Origin: CAXMST01 sp963793415
GTDB lineage: Bacteria; Actinomycetota; Thermoleophilia; Solirubrobacterales; 70-9
Assembly (NCBI GenBank): GCA_963793415.1
Contig: CAWCAC010000002.1
Span: forward strand, 2,604,001 to 2,668,000
DNA length: 64,000 nucleotides
Direction: 5' to 3'
The notes under the pieces were generated by a model, which was not told where the DNA came from, did no database searches, and saw only the letters and a program-made list of their open reading frames with translations. The translations under genes were made by a program, and so were the position numbers. Of the stretch, positions 29,054 to 38,405 are shown in pieces (the first letter of the stretch is position 1; each line of letters starts with the position of its first letter).

Positions 29054-29153
29054 CAGGGTCAGCGGTGATTCCTATTGCCCTTATTCGCGGTCTACGCGAC
29101 GCTCAACGCGCACAGGAACACGAGGCGCCGCGAGCCGGCGATGGAGGCCCGAG

Positions 29154-29519
29154 ATGACCACCGTTCGAGACCACACCCACGCAGAGCACCTGACGATCCG
29201 CCTGCTCGACCTGGCCGATCGCGACGACGTCCGCCGGCTCGCGGAGCGCGACAGCGCCTCACTCCCGTCGATGCCCCTGCTCGGCGCCGAGGTCGACGGC
29301 AAGCTGGTCGCCGCGATCACCCTCGACGGCCGCCTCGAGACGATTGCCGACCCGTTCCGTTCGACGGCCGACGCCCGCGGACTGCTCGAGAGCCGGGCGC
29401 GGCAGTTGCACGACGCCGGCGGCACCCGGCGGCGACGGCTCCGTGACGTTCTCGCCCACCCCAGGGGCGGGCTCGGCGGCTCCCCTCCCGGGGCCGGCGG
29501 ACGCCTGCTCAGGCTCTAG
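29154..29519 (+). CDS. Small GNAT-derived protein, function unknown
   Basis: A 121-residue protein resembling the first half of a GNAT acetyltransferase: IRLLDLADRDDVRRLAERDS, then GAEVDGKLVAAITLDG and IADPFR. The acetyl-CoA binding loop is absent; the second half is Arg/Gly-rich and ends in GGRLLRL. The ATG is preceded by GGAGG at a good distance. Divergence from lysR suggests it may be the regulator's target. The 3' end overlaps convergent clpS by 4 nt. Confidence 0.55.
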   Translation: MTTVRDHTHAEHLTIRLLDLADRDDVRRLAERDSASLPSMPLLGAEVDGKLVAAITLDGRLETIADPFRSTADARGLLESRARQLHDAGGTRRRRLRDVLAHPRGGLGGSPPGAGGRLLRL

Positions 29520-29806
29520 GCCTCCTCCAGCGGGGCCATCGTCAGGCCGGCCGAGGCGAGCTGCTCCCAGTAGTGCTCGGCCGGCTCGCGCATGCCGGTC
29601 CAGACGATCGCCCGGCCGGAGTTGTGGATCCGGTTCGCGAGCGCCATCCCCTTGCCGTAGTCGACGCCGGGGATGAAACGCGCCAGCGTGCGGGCGACGT
29701 GCTCGAAGGTGTTGTGATCGTCGTTGCGGACGATCACGAGCCAGTTGCCTCCGAGTCCGGACCCGGGACCGGCGACCTGCGGCTTCTCGACGGTGCTCGC
29801 TGACAT
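29516..29806 (-). CDS. clpS: ClpS, adaptor for ClpAP/ClpCP protease
   Basis: A 96-residue N-end-rule adaptor. The binding-pocket motif NDDHNTFEHV and the downstream ANRIHNSGRAIVWTG and AGLTMAPLE segments are diagnostic. The first 20 residues form the usual disordered tail. It delivers substrates with bulky N-terminal residues to the Clp ATPase, which is not encoded here. Start is an ATG with about 50 nt of leader. Confidence 0.93.
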   Translation of the reverse strand: MSASTVEKPQVAGPGSGLGGNWLVIVRNDDHNTFEHVARTLARFIPGVDYGKGMALANRIHNSGRAIVWTGMREPAEHYWEQLASAGLTMAPLEEA

Positions 29807-29878
29807 CGGTGTGATTCGCGGTGCCCGCCGGCTCTGGCCGCAGGCTCGCTCCGACCTAGGTTAGGCCGGAAGCCCCGG

Positions 29879-30536
29879 TCAAGGGTTGGGCAGCAGGATC
29901 TTCACGTTCGAGAAGACCATGTACGCGTCCTTGTTCGAACGCGCCTCGCTCCCGAACGCCAGCGCCGTCTTGGTCCCGCGGACCTCCGTCCGGCTCGTCG
30001 TCCTTGAAGGTCGCGAGCGTGTCGCCGTTGACCTTGGCGGTGATCTTGCCGCCCTCGGCGCTGAGCTGGATCTTGTTCTTCTTGCCGAGCGGCTCGATCG
30101 CCTTGCTCTTGTCCTCGGCGATCTCGCCGCCGTTGCGGAGCAACACGTAGCGACCGCCCTTGGGGAAGACCCGGAACTCGTAGGAGGACTTGCTGTTGGC
30201 GCGAATCGAAGCGCCGACGTAGGCGTCCGGGCGGACCTTCTTCTCGGTCTTCTTCAGCACCTTGCCGGCGGTGATGATCGTGTAGTCCGGCTGCTTGCCG
30301 TCGCCCTCGACCGGAGTCGAGAAGACGCAGTTCTTGCGGCCGACCTGGACCCGGGTCCCGAGCGACTGCTTGCCCTTCCACGACTTTTCGCACTTCTTGC
30401 CGCCGATCAGGCGGTCGATCCTGGTGACGTCCTTCTTCTTGCTGAAGTCGGTCGAGAAGACGAGCACGCTGGCGGACGCGTAGGCCGCGCAGAGGAGGGC
30501 GGCCGCGACGACGGATGTGACGATGAGGCGTTTCAT
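29879..30536 (-). CDS. Exported protein of unknown function, one frameshift as sequenced
   Basis: A protein of about 218 residues with a clear signal peptide (MKRLIVTSVVAAALLCAAYA, cut near residue 22) and a Lys-rich beta-sandwich-like mature part with two cysteines (KKCEK and RKNCVF) that could form a disulfide. The last 40 residues (TKTALAFGSEARS, later MVFSNVKILLPNP) continue in another frame; one extra base within 29983-29988 explains this. A TACGCT box (30547-30552) ends 10 nt before the ATG. Its fold suggests a laminin-G-like or glucanase-like sandwich, not confirmed. Confidence 0.65.
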
Positions 30537-30622
30537 GGCTGGTTCAAGCGTAGCTGGGAGATCGGGGGCCGGACGGCACCAGGGCCGCCGTTCGCACGAC
30601 TCCACCCGCCCCAAACACGCAC

Positions 30623-30642
30623 CCCCGCCCGATGTTGCGGGG
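30623..30642 (-). terminator. Weak hairpin after the metallo-hydrolase gene
   Basis: CCCCGC and GCGGGG arms, 8-nt loop, 11 nt past the stop of the MBL gene on the minus strand; no T-run. Confidence 0.35.
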
Positions 30643-30653
30643 CGAGGCCGCAT

Positions 30654-31515
30654 TCATGCCTCGGTCCCCGCTTCTGCCTCGCGGCGTTTGCGCCAGTAGC
30701 GCTCGAGGCCGAGCCAGACCTGATCGGGCGGCATCGCGCTGCGCATGCGCTCGGCAGCCTCGGGCGCCTGGGTGTCGATCAGGGCCTCGAGCCGCGCCGC
30801 AAACGCGTCGCGATCGTCCCTGAGCGCCCACTCGGCCGTCTTACGCAGCGATTCGGCGGCGATCGCCAGCTGCTCGTCCGCCGGCGAGACCTCACCGAAG
30901 TGCGTCATCCGCACCAGTCGCGGCTGACGCTCGGCGAGCGCTGCGATCGTGCCCAGCCAGGCATCGACGTCGATCTCCGGCGGCGGCGTCGGCATCACGG
31001 TCAAGGTCCCGGGCGGCGTGCGAACGCCGGCGACGTCGCCGACGTAGGCCTCGCCGGCGTCGCTCGAGGTAGACGACGTGATGGGCGGCGTGGCCCGGCG
31101 CGTGCATCACCTCGAATCCTTCGACGCGCTCGCCGCCCTCGAGCGTGATCACGACCTCGGCCGGGACCGGCCGGACGTCGCCCCAGAGCTCGGCCATGCG
31201 GTCCTCTCCATAGAGGCGGGCGGCGCTCTTCCACAGGCGGCTCGGGTCGATCACGTGCGGGGCCCCGATCGCGTGCACGTAGACGGGGGTGCCGGGAAAG
31301 CGCTCGAGCAGGGTGCCGGTGCCGCCGGCGTGGTCGAGGTGGATGTGCGTGAGCAGGATCGCCCGTGGCTCGAAGTCCTCGCCGAGACCCTCGAGCAGCG
31401 CCGGAATCGTCGTGGCAGGCCCCGGGTCGACGATCAACCCGTCGTGCTCCCAGGCGCCGATCACCCCGGGGAGGCCCATGTGCTCGGTGTCGATGACTCG
31501 CGCCAAGGGCCGCAT
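30654..31515 (-). CDS. MBL-fold metallo-hydrolase, one frameshift as sequenced
   Basis: A metallo-beta-lactamase-fold hydrolase of about 286 residues. The metal motif THIHLDH (His57, His59, Asp61, His62) and the later HAPGHAAHHVVYLE histidines are intact. After that the frame changes near 31057-31065, where one extra or two missing bases restore a normal continuation (AYVGDVAGVRTPPGTLTVMP). A helical C-terminal domain of about 100 residues follows, as in the glyoxalase-II-like subfamily. Substrate unknown. It is divergent from ecm. Confidence 0.75.
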
Positions 31516-31573
31516 GGTGGCGGATCGGCCGCCGGGCCGCGCTCGACCGCCGCTGCGATCGAGCCTCGCGCCA

Positions 31574-31579
31574 TAGAAT
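31574..31579 (+). promoter_or_regulatory. -10 box TAGAAT for ecm
   Basis: Ends 7 nt before the ecm ATG; with no ribosome-binding site this predicts a leaderless mutase mRNA. No cobalamin riboswitch can fit in the 71-bp divergent spacer. Confidence 0.45.
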
Positions 31580-31586
31580 CCAGCCG

Positions 31587-33663
31587 ATGAGCGACCACCG
31601 CCTCGAGCAACCGGATCGGCCCTGGGTGATGCGTACCTACGCGGGACACTCGGACGCGCGCCGATCGAACGAGCTCTACCGAAAGAACCTCGCCAAGGGC
31701 CAGACCGGCCTCTCGATCGCCTTCGATCTGCCGACCCAGACCGGCTACGACCCCGACGCCGAGCTCGCTCGCGGCGAGGTCGGCAAGGTCGGCGTCTCCG
31801 TCGTCCACAAGGGCGACATGGAGGCGCTGCTCGACCAGATCCCGCTCGGCGAGATGAACACGTCGATGACGATCAACGCGACCGCCGCCTGGCTGCTCGG
31901 CCTCTACGTCGCCGTCGCCGACGAGCAGGGCGTCGAGCCGCGGCAAGCTCAGCGGCACGACCCAGAACGACATCATCAAGGAGTACCTCTCCCGCGGCAC
32001 CTACGCCTTCCCGCCCGGGCCCTCGATGCGGCTGATCGCCGACATGGTCGCCTTCACCGTCAACGAGATCCCGCGCTGGAACCCGATCAACATCTGCAGC
32101 TACCACCTGCAGGAGGCGGGCGCGACGCCGGTCCAGGAGATCGCCTACGCGCTCTCCAACGCAATCGCCGTGCTCGACGCGGTCAAGGAGCGGGGCCAGG
32201 TCTCCGACGAGGACTTCCCCAAGGTCTTCGGCCGGATCAGCTTCTTCGTCAACGCCGGCATCCGCTTCATCGAGGAGCACGCGAAGCTGCGCGCGATGGG
32301 GATCCTCTGGGAGGAGCTCGGGCGCGAGCGCTACGGCGTCACCGACGAGAAGTTCCTGCGCATGCGCTACGGCGTTCAGGTCAACTCGCTCGGCCTGACC
32401 GAGGCCCAGCCGGAGAACAACGTGCCGCGGATCGTGCTCGAGGCGCTCGCCGTGACGATGGGCCGCGACGCTCGCGCCCGCGCCGTGCAGCTGCCCGCCT
32501 GGAACGAGGCGCTCGGCCTGCCCCGCCCCTGGGACCAGCAGTGGTCGCTGCGGATCCAGCAGATCCTCGCGAACGAGACCGACCTGCTCGACTACCCCGA
32601 CATCTTCGAGGGCTCGAAGGTGATGGACGGGCTCGTCGCCGAGCTGATCGAGGGCGCCCGCGAGGAGATGGCCGTCGTCGCCGAGCAGGGCGGCGCCGTC
32701 GAGGCCGTCCCCTACATGAAGGGCCGCCTGGTCGAGTCGCACCGCGCGCGCGTCGCGCGGATCGAGGCCGGCGAGCTCAAGGTCGTCGGCCAGAACTTCC
32801 AGACCGAGTCGGAGGACTCGCCGCTCACCGTCGGCGAAGACGGCGGCATCATGACCCCCGACCCCGAGGTCGAGCGCGAGCGGATCGAGGCGCTCGAGCA
32901 GTGGAAGGCGGAGCGCGACAACGAGCGCCGTGCGACGAAGCGCTCGCGGCGCTCGCCGACGGCCGCGGCCGACGAGAGCGCCAACCTGATGGAGCCGACG
33001 ATCGCCGCCGCCAAGGCCGGCGCCACGACCGGCGAGTGGTCGGAGACGCTGCGCGAGGTCTTCGGCGCCTACCGCGGCCCGACCGGGGTCGACGGCATCG
33101 GCGACCGGCGGCGACGCCGAGCTGCTCGCCGAGGCCCGCGCCGCCGTCGACGAGGCGCTCCGGAGGCAATCGGCCACCGCGTCAAGATCCTCGTCGCCAA
33201 GCCGGGCCTCGACGGCCACAGCAACGGCGCCGAGCAGATCGCCGTGCGCGCCAAGGACGTCGGCATGGAGGTCGTCTACCAGGGCATCCGCCTGACCCCC
33301 GAGGAGATCGCCGCCAGCGCCCTGCAGGAGGACGTCGACGTCGTCGGCCTCTCGATCCTCTCCGGCTCCCACCTCGAGCTGGTCCCGCGCGTCGTCGAGC
33401 TGCTCTCGGGCGAGGGCGTCGACGTGCCGGTGATCGTCGGCGGCATCATCCCGCCGGCCGACGCCCGCAAGCTCGCCGAGCGCGGCATCGCCCGCGTCTA
33501 CACACCGAAGGACTTCGAACTGAACCGGATCATGAGCGACATCGCCGCGCTCGTCGCCGAGCGGGCCGGGGACCGGCGAGCCGCAGCCCGCCTGAGGGCG
33601 CCCGCGCCCCGCGCGGCTAGCCCGCCCGGCGTATGCTGGCCGTCGTGGACCGCGACGAGCTGA
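31587..33663 (+). CDS. ecm: Ethylmalonyl-CoA mutase (MeaA type), several indels as sequenced
   Basis: Coenzyme-B12 mutase converting ethylmalonyl-CoA to methylsuccinyl-CoA. The start (RPWVMRTYAGHSDARRSNELYRKN in part), LAKGQTGLSIAFDLPTQTGYD, YGVQVNSLGLTEAQPENNV and the C-terminal B12 motif KPGLDGHSNGAEQIA identify a one-chain MeaA protein of about 660 residues, unlike two-subunit methylmalonyl-CoA mutase. Breaks occur at 31938-31944 (+1), 33098-33108 (+1) and 33158-33165 (-1); a further extra G near 33570 would move the stop from 33663 to 33595. Family sequence is excellent between breaks, so I regard the gene as functional. Confidence 0.82.
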
Positions 33664-34149
33664 AGCTCATCCAGGCACCGCTGAAGGAGCGCTACTCGGA
33701 GGAGCCGGAGGCGGCGCTGGTGACACTCGTGGCGAGCGCCCGGCTCGACGACGGGATCTCCTGCTCGGTCGAGACCGGCCGCGCAGATCGCCACAGCCGG
33801 CCTGCACCCGGCCACCGGCGGCGATGGTTCGCTGCTCTGCTCGGGCGACATGCTGCTCGAGGCCCTGGCCGCCTGTGCCGGGGTGACGCTGCGCGCCGTC
33901 GCGACCTCAATCGGCGTCGCGGTCGAGGGCGGGACCGTGAGCGCTTCCGGCGTGCTCGACTTCCGCGGCACGCTCGCCGTCGACCGGGAGGCGCCCGTCG
34001 GATTCCGCCGCATCGAGCTCGCTTTCGATCTCGACACGAACGCCGACCCCGAGCAGCTCGAGACGCTGCTGAAGCTGACCGAGCGCTACTGCGTCGTCCT
34101 GCAGACGATCACGAGCGGCGTCGAGGTCGCAACGACGGTCGAGGCGTAG
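33645..34149 (+). CDS. OsmC-family protein, one frameshift as sequenced
   Basis: An OsmC/Ohr-fold protein of about 167 residues, likely a thiol peroxidase or related detoxifier. The first cysteine is in LLCSGDMLLEALAACAGVTL and the second in ERYCVVLQT, the normal pair. The frame breaks at 33774-33784, where removing one C restores AQIATAGLHPATGGDG. The GTG at 33645 is preferred to the ATG at 33633 because a TATGCT box (33632-33637) ends 7 nt before it. Confidence 0.75.
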
Positions 34150-34158
34150 GCTCAGCCC

Positions 34159-34593
34159 ATGGACAGATCGACCCTCAGCCACCAGAACGCCTGGACCGTC
34201 GCCAACTTCGCCTCGCTCCCGTTCTGGCTGGCGATGATCATCGCTCCGCGGAGCCGCTTCACGGCAGCGATGATGAACAAGGTGATGCCGGTTCACGCCG
34301 GGCTCGCGGTCGCCTACACGGCGTTTCTCGGTCGCGCGGTGATAACCGGGGACGAGCGCGTCGACTTCAGCCGGCTCGAGAGCGTCTCGCAAGCGTTCCA
34401 GAACCCGAACGCGATGCTCGCGGGCTGGATCCACTACATCTCCTTCGACATGTTCGTCGGCCGCTGGATCTGGGAGCGGTCGCTGGCCGAGGATCGCAAC
34501 GCCCGCCTGGCGCTGCTGCTCACCTGGTGGGCAGGCCCCGCCGGCCTCGGCCTGTTCCTGGCCCGCAAGCGGCTGCCGGCCTGGATTCCCTGA
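34159..34593 (+). CDS. ABA4-like membrane protein (DUF4281)
   Basis: A 144-residue protein with four hydrophobic helices. The signature LAGWIHYISFDMFVGRWIWE followed by WWAGPAGLGLFLA is that of the DUF4281 family, named after plant ABA4, which is needed for neoxanthin synthesis; bacterial members have no proven role. A TAGGCT box ends 6 nt before the ATG. No carotenoid genes are nearby. Confidence 0.8.
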   Translation: MDRSTLSHQNAWTVANFASLPFWLAMIIAPRSRFTAAMMNKVMPVHAGLAVAYTAFLGRAVITGDERVDFSRLESVSQAFQNPNAMLAGWIHYISFDMFVGRWIWERSLAEDRNARLALLLTWWAGPAGLGLFLARKRLPAWIP

Positions 34594-34681
34594 CCGCTGC
34601 CGGCACAGACCCGTCTCTTATACCGCAAGGCCGGGCGCAGCCGAACGGCTTCGTCCCCGCCCGCTTGCCGCAACCGGCAGA

Positions 34682-35260
34682 ATGGAAGCGATGGACGAGC
34701 AATTGAAGACCAACAGGAGCGCTTGGCTGCGCTGCTACCGGTGTTGGTCGCAGCGACTCGAGGCCCAGGTCCACTACGACGCGATCCTGCGCATCGACTC
34801 CGAGACGGCCGAGCCGGCCGAGCGGATAGAGGAGGTGCAGGAAGCGGTGGTCCAGTGCCTCGACTGCATGCACGACCAACCCCACCTCGGGATCGAGGAC
34901 GGCCGCGTGGTCCCGATCGAGGGTCGCTGGGAGCGGCTCGTGGCCGGAACCCCGTGGGTCGCCTCGTGCACCGTCTCGGTCGACCAGGACATGGTCGAGG
35001 TCTGCTCGGGTCCCGATGCCGCCGACAGCCTCACCTTCGCCGCCTTCGGCGACGCGGGCACGCGCGAGTTCTTCACCCACGTCCGCTTCCACAAGCACGA
35101 GGAGGAGCGGATCGTGATCCACCTGCTGGTCGAGCTCTACGCGCGCTCCGCCAACGAGGCCGGCGAGGTGCTCGAGGGCGCCGCCCGCGGACCGCTCGAG
35201 ATCACCTCGCTCGCCGAGGAGTCGCGCCCGCCGGCGCACGCCGCCGACGAGGCGCACTGA
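34682..35260 (+). CDS. Conserved soluble protein with two CxxC pairs
   Basis: A 192-residue acidic protein. Two Cys-X2-Cys pairs, RCYRCW near residue 19 and QCLDCMH near residue 60, could form one zinc ribbon. The remainder is alpha/beta without a motif I recognise, ending in a charged tail. The start is either ATG 34682 or 34691; neither has a strong ribosome-binding site. The acyltransferase gene follows 34 nt later in the same direction. Confidence 0.6.
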   Translation: MEAMDEQLKTNRSAWLRCYRCWSQRLEAQVHYDAILRIDSETAEPAERIEEVQEAVVQCLDCMHDQPHLGIEDGRVVPIEGRWERLVAGTPWVASCTVSVDQDMVEVCSGPDAADSLTFAAFGDAGTREFFTHVRFHKHEEERIVIHLLVELYARSANEAGEVLEGAARGPLEITSLAEESRPPAHAADEAH

Positions 35261-35294
35261 TTCCCGCGTCGCCGTTGCCGCTGCCGTCGACCCG

Positions 35295-36149
35295 GTGACG
35301 ATCCCACCCGCACCCTCCGGCGCCGATCTCGAGATGGCGATGCGCGCGCTCGCACCGCTGCGCGCGCTGCACTCCCCCCGCTGCGAGGGGATCGAGAACG
35401 TGCCGAAGCGGGGCGCCTTCCTGCTCGCCGGCAACCACACGATCTACGGGGTGCTCGACGTGCCGCTGATGGTCGCCGAGATCCATGAGCAGCGCGGTCG
35501 CTTCCCACGCGGGATGGCCGACCATGCCCACTACGCGGTGCCCCTGTGGCGCGATCTGCTCGGCCGCTTCGGAGCAGTCCGTGGCACGAGGGAGAACTGC
35601 GCCGAGCTGCTCGAGGCCGGCGAGGGGGTGCTCGTCTATCCCGGTGGGGGCCGCGAGGTGATGAAGCGCAAGGACGAGGCCTACAAGCTGATCTGGAAGG
35701 AGCGGCTCGGCTTCGTCAAGCTCGCCGTGGCCCACGGCGCCCCGATCGTCCCGTTCGGCGCGATCGGGGTCGACGACGCCTACGACATCCACATCGACGG
35801 CGACAGCCGTCTGATGGCCCCGGCCCGGGTGATCGCCGGGCGACTGACCGGCAAGCGCGAGATGGTGCCCCCGATCGCGACCGGGATCGGCCCTCTCCCC
35901 CGGCCCGAGCGCTACTACTTCGGCTTCGGCAAGCCGGTCCGAACCAAGGGCGCCGGCGATCCCGAGGACCCTGAGCTCCTGCGCGAGATTCGCGATCAGG
36001 TCCGCAACTCGATCTACACCCAGATCGCAGAGCTGAAGGGGATTCGCGCCGCCGACCCCGACCGCTACCCGCCGGCCCGCGTGCGCAAGGCGATCGGGCG
36101 CCAGCTCGACCGTATGGCCCGGGCCGTGCGGGAGCCGTTCAGCGGCTGA
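35295..36149 (+). CDS. PlsC-like acyltransferase, DAGAT type
   Basis: A 284-residue membrane-associated acyltransferase. GNHTIYGVLDVPL contains the catalytic His of this subfamily, and VYPGGGREVMKRKDEAYKL replaces the FPEG box as in bacterial relatives of diacylglycerol acyltransferases. It differs clearly from the acyltransferase at 18225. Start is a GTG. The 3' end overlaps the convergent peptidase gene by 11 nt. The acyl acceptor (lysophospholipid, diacylglycerol) is unknown. Confidence 0.78.
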   Translation: MTIPPAPSGADLEMAMRALAPLRALHSPRCEGIENVPKRGAFLLAGNHTIYGVLDVPLMVAEIHEQRGRFPRGMADHAHYAVPLWRDLLGRFGAVRGTRENCAELLEAGEGVLVYPGGGREVMKRKDEAYKLIWKERLGFVKLAVAHGAPIVPFGAIGVDDAYDIHIDGDSRLMAPARVIAGRLTGKREMVPPIATGIGPLPRPERYYFGFGKPVRTKGAGDPEDPELLREIRDQVRNSIYTQIAELKGIRAADPDRYPPARVRKAIGRQLDRMARAVREPFSG

Positions 36150-37206
36150 ACTCGCTGTCGGCCTCGAGCCGGCCGGCGAAGGCGACCAGCAGCCGGATCG
36201 CGTTCTCGACGTCCGAGAGCTGGACCATCTCGACCGCCGAGTGCATGTAGCGGAGCGGCAGCGAGACGAGCCCGCACGGAATCCCGGCCCGGGCGAGCTG
36301 GATCGCGTCGGCATCGGTGCCGGTGTAGCGGCCGGACGCCTCGATCGTGTGCTCGATGCCCTCGGCCTCCGCCGTCTCGACGAGCATCTGGCAGACGCGG
36401 TGGTTGAGGGTCGAGCCGCGGCCGATCACCGGCCCGGAGCCGAGCGGGTGATCGCCGCCGACCTGCTTCTTGTCGATCCCGGGCGCGTCGGTCGCGTGCG
36501 TGACGTCGACGACCACAGCCAGGTCCGGCTCCAGTGAGAAGGCGGTCGTGCGGGCGCCGCCGAGCGTGATCTCCTCCTGGGCGACGGCGGCGCCGATCAC
36601 GCCGGCGGTGCTTCCGCCCTGCTCCGCCACCCGCCTCGCGGTCTCGAGCGCGACGTAGGAGCCGAGGCGATTGTCGAGCGAGCGCGAGACGAGACGCCCG
36701 TTCGGGAACTCGAGCGGCTCCGCGGCGATAACGGCGACGTCGCCGATCCTGACCATGCGCTCGGCCTCCTCGCGATCGACGGCGCCGACATCGATGTGCA
36801 TCTCCTCGAGCTTCGCCGGCTGCTTGCGCGCCTCGTCCTTGAGCAGGTGGATCGGCTTCTTGCCGAGCACGCCGGGGACCTCACCCTCGAAGCCGACTAC
36901 GGTGACCCGCTGGCCGACGAGGATCTGCGGGTCCCAGCCACCGATCGGACCGAACCAGAGGAAGCCGTCATCGTCGATGTAGGTGACGTGGAGGCCGATC
37001 TCGTCGATGTGGCCGACGACCGCCAGGCGGGGCGCTCCGTCCTCCCCAGCGACCTCGACGACACTCGAGCCGAGCGTGTCGGTCCTCACCTCGGCCCCCT
37101 CGATCGCACGCGCGGCCTCGCGCCAGACCTCTGCGGCCGGCGTCTCGTATCCGGACGGAGCCGGGGTGCGGACAAGGACATCGAGAAGCTCTGGGGTTTC
37201 GCTCAT
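36139..37206 (-). CDS. M42-family aminopeptidase/endoglucanase-like metallopeptidase
   Basis: A 355-residue co-catalytic metallopeptidase (M42, FrvX/CelM type). Metal ligands are recognisable in VGHIDEIGLHV, SRSLDNRLGSY, AVAQEEITLGGA, VDVTHATDAPG and LRYMHSAVEM. Members are tetrahedral aminopeptidases trimming short peptides in the cytoplasm. The ATG at 37206 overlaps the end of the SRPBCC gene (ATGA), so it is third in a small leftward operon with the 37702 and 37203 genes. Confidence 0.9.
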   Translation of the reverse strand: MSETPELLDVLVRTPAPSGYETPAAEVWREAARAIEGAEVRTDTLGSSVVEVAGEDGAPRLAVVGHIDEIGLHVTYIDDDGFLWFGPIGGWDPQILVGQRVTVVGFEGEVPGVLGKKPIHLLKDEARKQPAKLEEMHIDVGAVDREEAERMVRIGDVAVIAAEPLEFPNGRLVSRSLDNRLGSYVALETARRVAEQGGSTAGVIGAAVAQEEITLGGARTTAFSLEPDLAVVVDVTHATDAPGIDKKQVGGDHPLGSGPVIGRGSTLNHRVCQMLVETAEAEGIEHTIEASGRYTGTDADAIQLARAGIPCGLVSLPLRYMHSAVEMVQLSDVENAIRLLVAFAGRLEADSEFSR

Positions 37207-37694
37207 GCGGCGAAGGTACCGCGCCTTCGCAGGCGGCGATGTCTGTGGCTGAAGAAGGCGCCGACGAGAGCTCGCGAGACCCGCGCGGCACCGGGCAGCC
37301 GCGCCAGCGGAGCCCGAAGCTCGAAGCCGAGGCGATCGCGGATGCGGGTGCCGCCGCCGGAGAGCGGCTCGACGATCCGCTCGTGCTCCCAGACCGAGAA
37401 GCTCGCCATCTCGGACCGCTCGAGGAAGCGGCGCGGCGGCTCGAGCTCGGCGATCTGCAGCAGGTCGAACTCGACCGGGATCAACCCGAACAGCAAGAGC
37501 CACGAGCGACCTGCCGGCGTCCCCACGGGGAACTCGTCGAGGCGGCGCCCGCGCAGGCGGCTCGGCATCGTCATCCGGGCGATTGGCCGCATCTCGTCGT
37601 TGATCCCGTGTGGATCGGTGGCCGCCGCCCAGACCGAGGCCGGGTCCGCCCGCAGCTCGCTGATCCGCTCGAGGCGGTTCTCGGCCGCAATCAC
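37203..37694 (-). CDS. SRPBCC-fold (polyketide cyclase/START-like) protein
   Basis: A 163-residue ligand-binding protein: RISELRADPASVWAAATDPHGIN at the start and the hydrophobic-cavity pattern (LLFGLIPVEFDLLQIAELEPPRRFLE) to GTRIRDRLGFELRA. The GTG at 37694 is chosen because GGAG lies just before it, in the tail of the upstream gene; a longer frame would overlap that gene completely. Function unknown; operon partner of the M42 peptidase. Confidence 0.7.
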   Translation of the reverse strand: MIAAENRLERISELRADPASVWAAATDPHGINDEMRPIARMTMPSRLRGRRLDEFPVGTPAGRSWLLLFGLIPVEFDLLQIAELEPPRRFLERSEMASFSVWEHERIVEPLSGGGTRIRDRLGFELRAPLARLPGAARVSRALVGAFFSHRHRRLRRRGTFAA

Positions 37695-37701
37695 CGACTC
37701 C

Positions 37702-38373
37702 TCAGTCCTTCCACCTCTGGCCGGTCGGCTCGATCGGCCAGCCGACCGCGGCCAGCAGCCCCTCGTCGGCGACACCGGCGGCGCGAAGCCGCTCGTGCCG
37801 GCGGCGCTTGGTCACCTCGACGAGCTCGGCGTGCTCGTAGACGCGATCGGCGGCGGCGTAGAGCAGGCGCGGGACGAATGCGTCCGCATCAGGCCCAGTC
37901 AGCCCTGGGACAAAGGCGGCGACCTCGTAGCCGAAGTCGGGGTCGGGCTCCCAGCCGATCCGATCGGCGGCTCCGAGCGCGGCGACGATCGCGTCGGGAG
38001 CCGGCTCGCGCGCGCCCTCCCCGCCCACCGGACCCGCGACGGCGCCCGCCTTCAGCAGGTAGAGGGGCCGGCCCGACTCGAGCAGCGCCCGCGCCGCCTC
38101 GACGGCAGCATCCTCGGAGCCCGTCCCATCAGCCGGGTCGCAAAGAAGAGCCGCCGCGAACTCGGGGGAGATCCGCGCGAGTGGCGGCACCAACCCCTGC
38201 TCGGCGATCACGACTACGTCCGGTCCGGCGCCCGTCGGCGCGGGGGCTGCCGCCTCGGCGAGGCCGGTCAAGACCCGGGCGCCCGCGCCTCGAGCCGCAT
38301 AGGCGAGCGGCGAATCGGAGGCCAGGCGCTCCTCGCCCGGAAGGTCGCTGCGATCTGCATAGGGGTCGGCCAC
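37702..38373 (-). CDS. Protein resembling the C-terminal half of ATP-type PEP carboxykinase, probably inactive
   Basis: A 223-residue protein of uncertain function. By eye it follows the C-terminal domain of ATP-dependent PEPCK: VVVIAEQGLVPPLARISPE parallels the FLT..GVLPPVA.LTPE segment, PLYLLKAGAVAGPVGG parallels YLVNTGWTGGPYG, and DPDFGYEVAAFVPGL parallels DP.FGF.VP..VPGV. The kinase P-loop and most catalytic residues are absent. A TACTCT box (38382-38387) ends 8 nt before its GTG, so it is not a 3' remnant of a longer gene. The similarity is my own reading and needs a profile search. Confidence 0.45.
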   Translation of the reverse strand: MADPYADRSDLPGEERLASDSPLAYAARGAGARVLTGLAEAAAPAPTGAGPDVVVIAEQGLVPPLARISPEFAAALLCDPADGTGSEDAAVEAARALLESGRPLYLLKAGAVAGPVGGEGAREPAPDAIVAALGAADRIGWEPDPDFGYEVAAFVPGLTGPDADAFVPRLLYAAADRVYEHAELVEVTKRRRHERLRAAGVADEGLLAAVGWPIEPTGQRWKD

Positions 38374-38405
38374 GGGACGGCAGAGTAGCGGCGCCGGCGC
38401 CCGCT

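Noticed and set aside
31516..31586. Cobalamin riboswitch before the B12-dependent mutase
   Set aside because: The divergent spacer is only 71 bp, too short for the aptamer, and no B12-box is seen.
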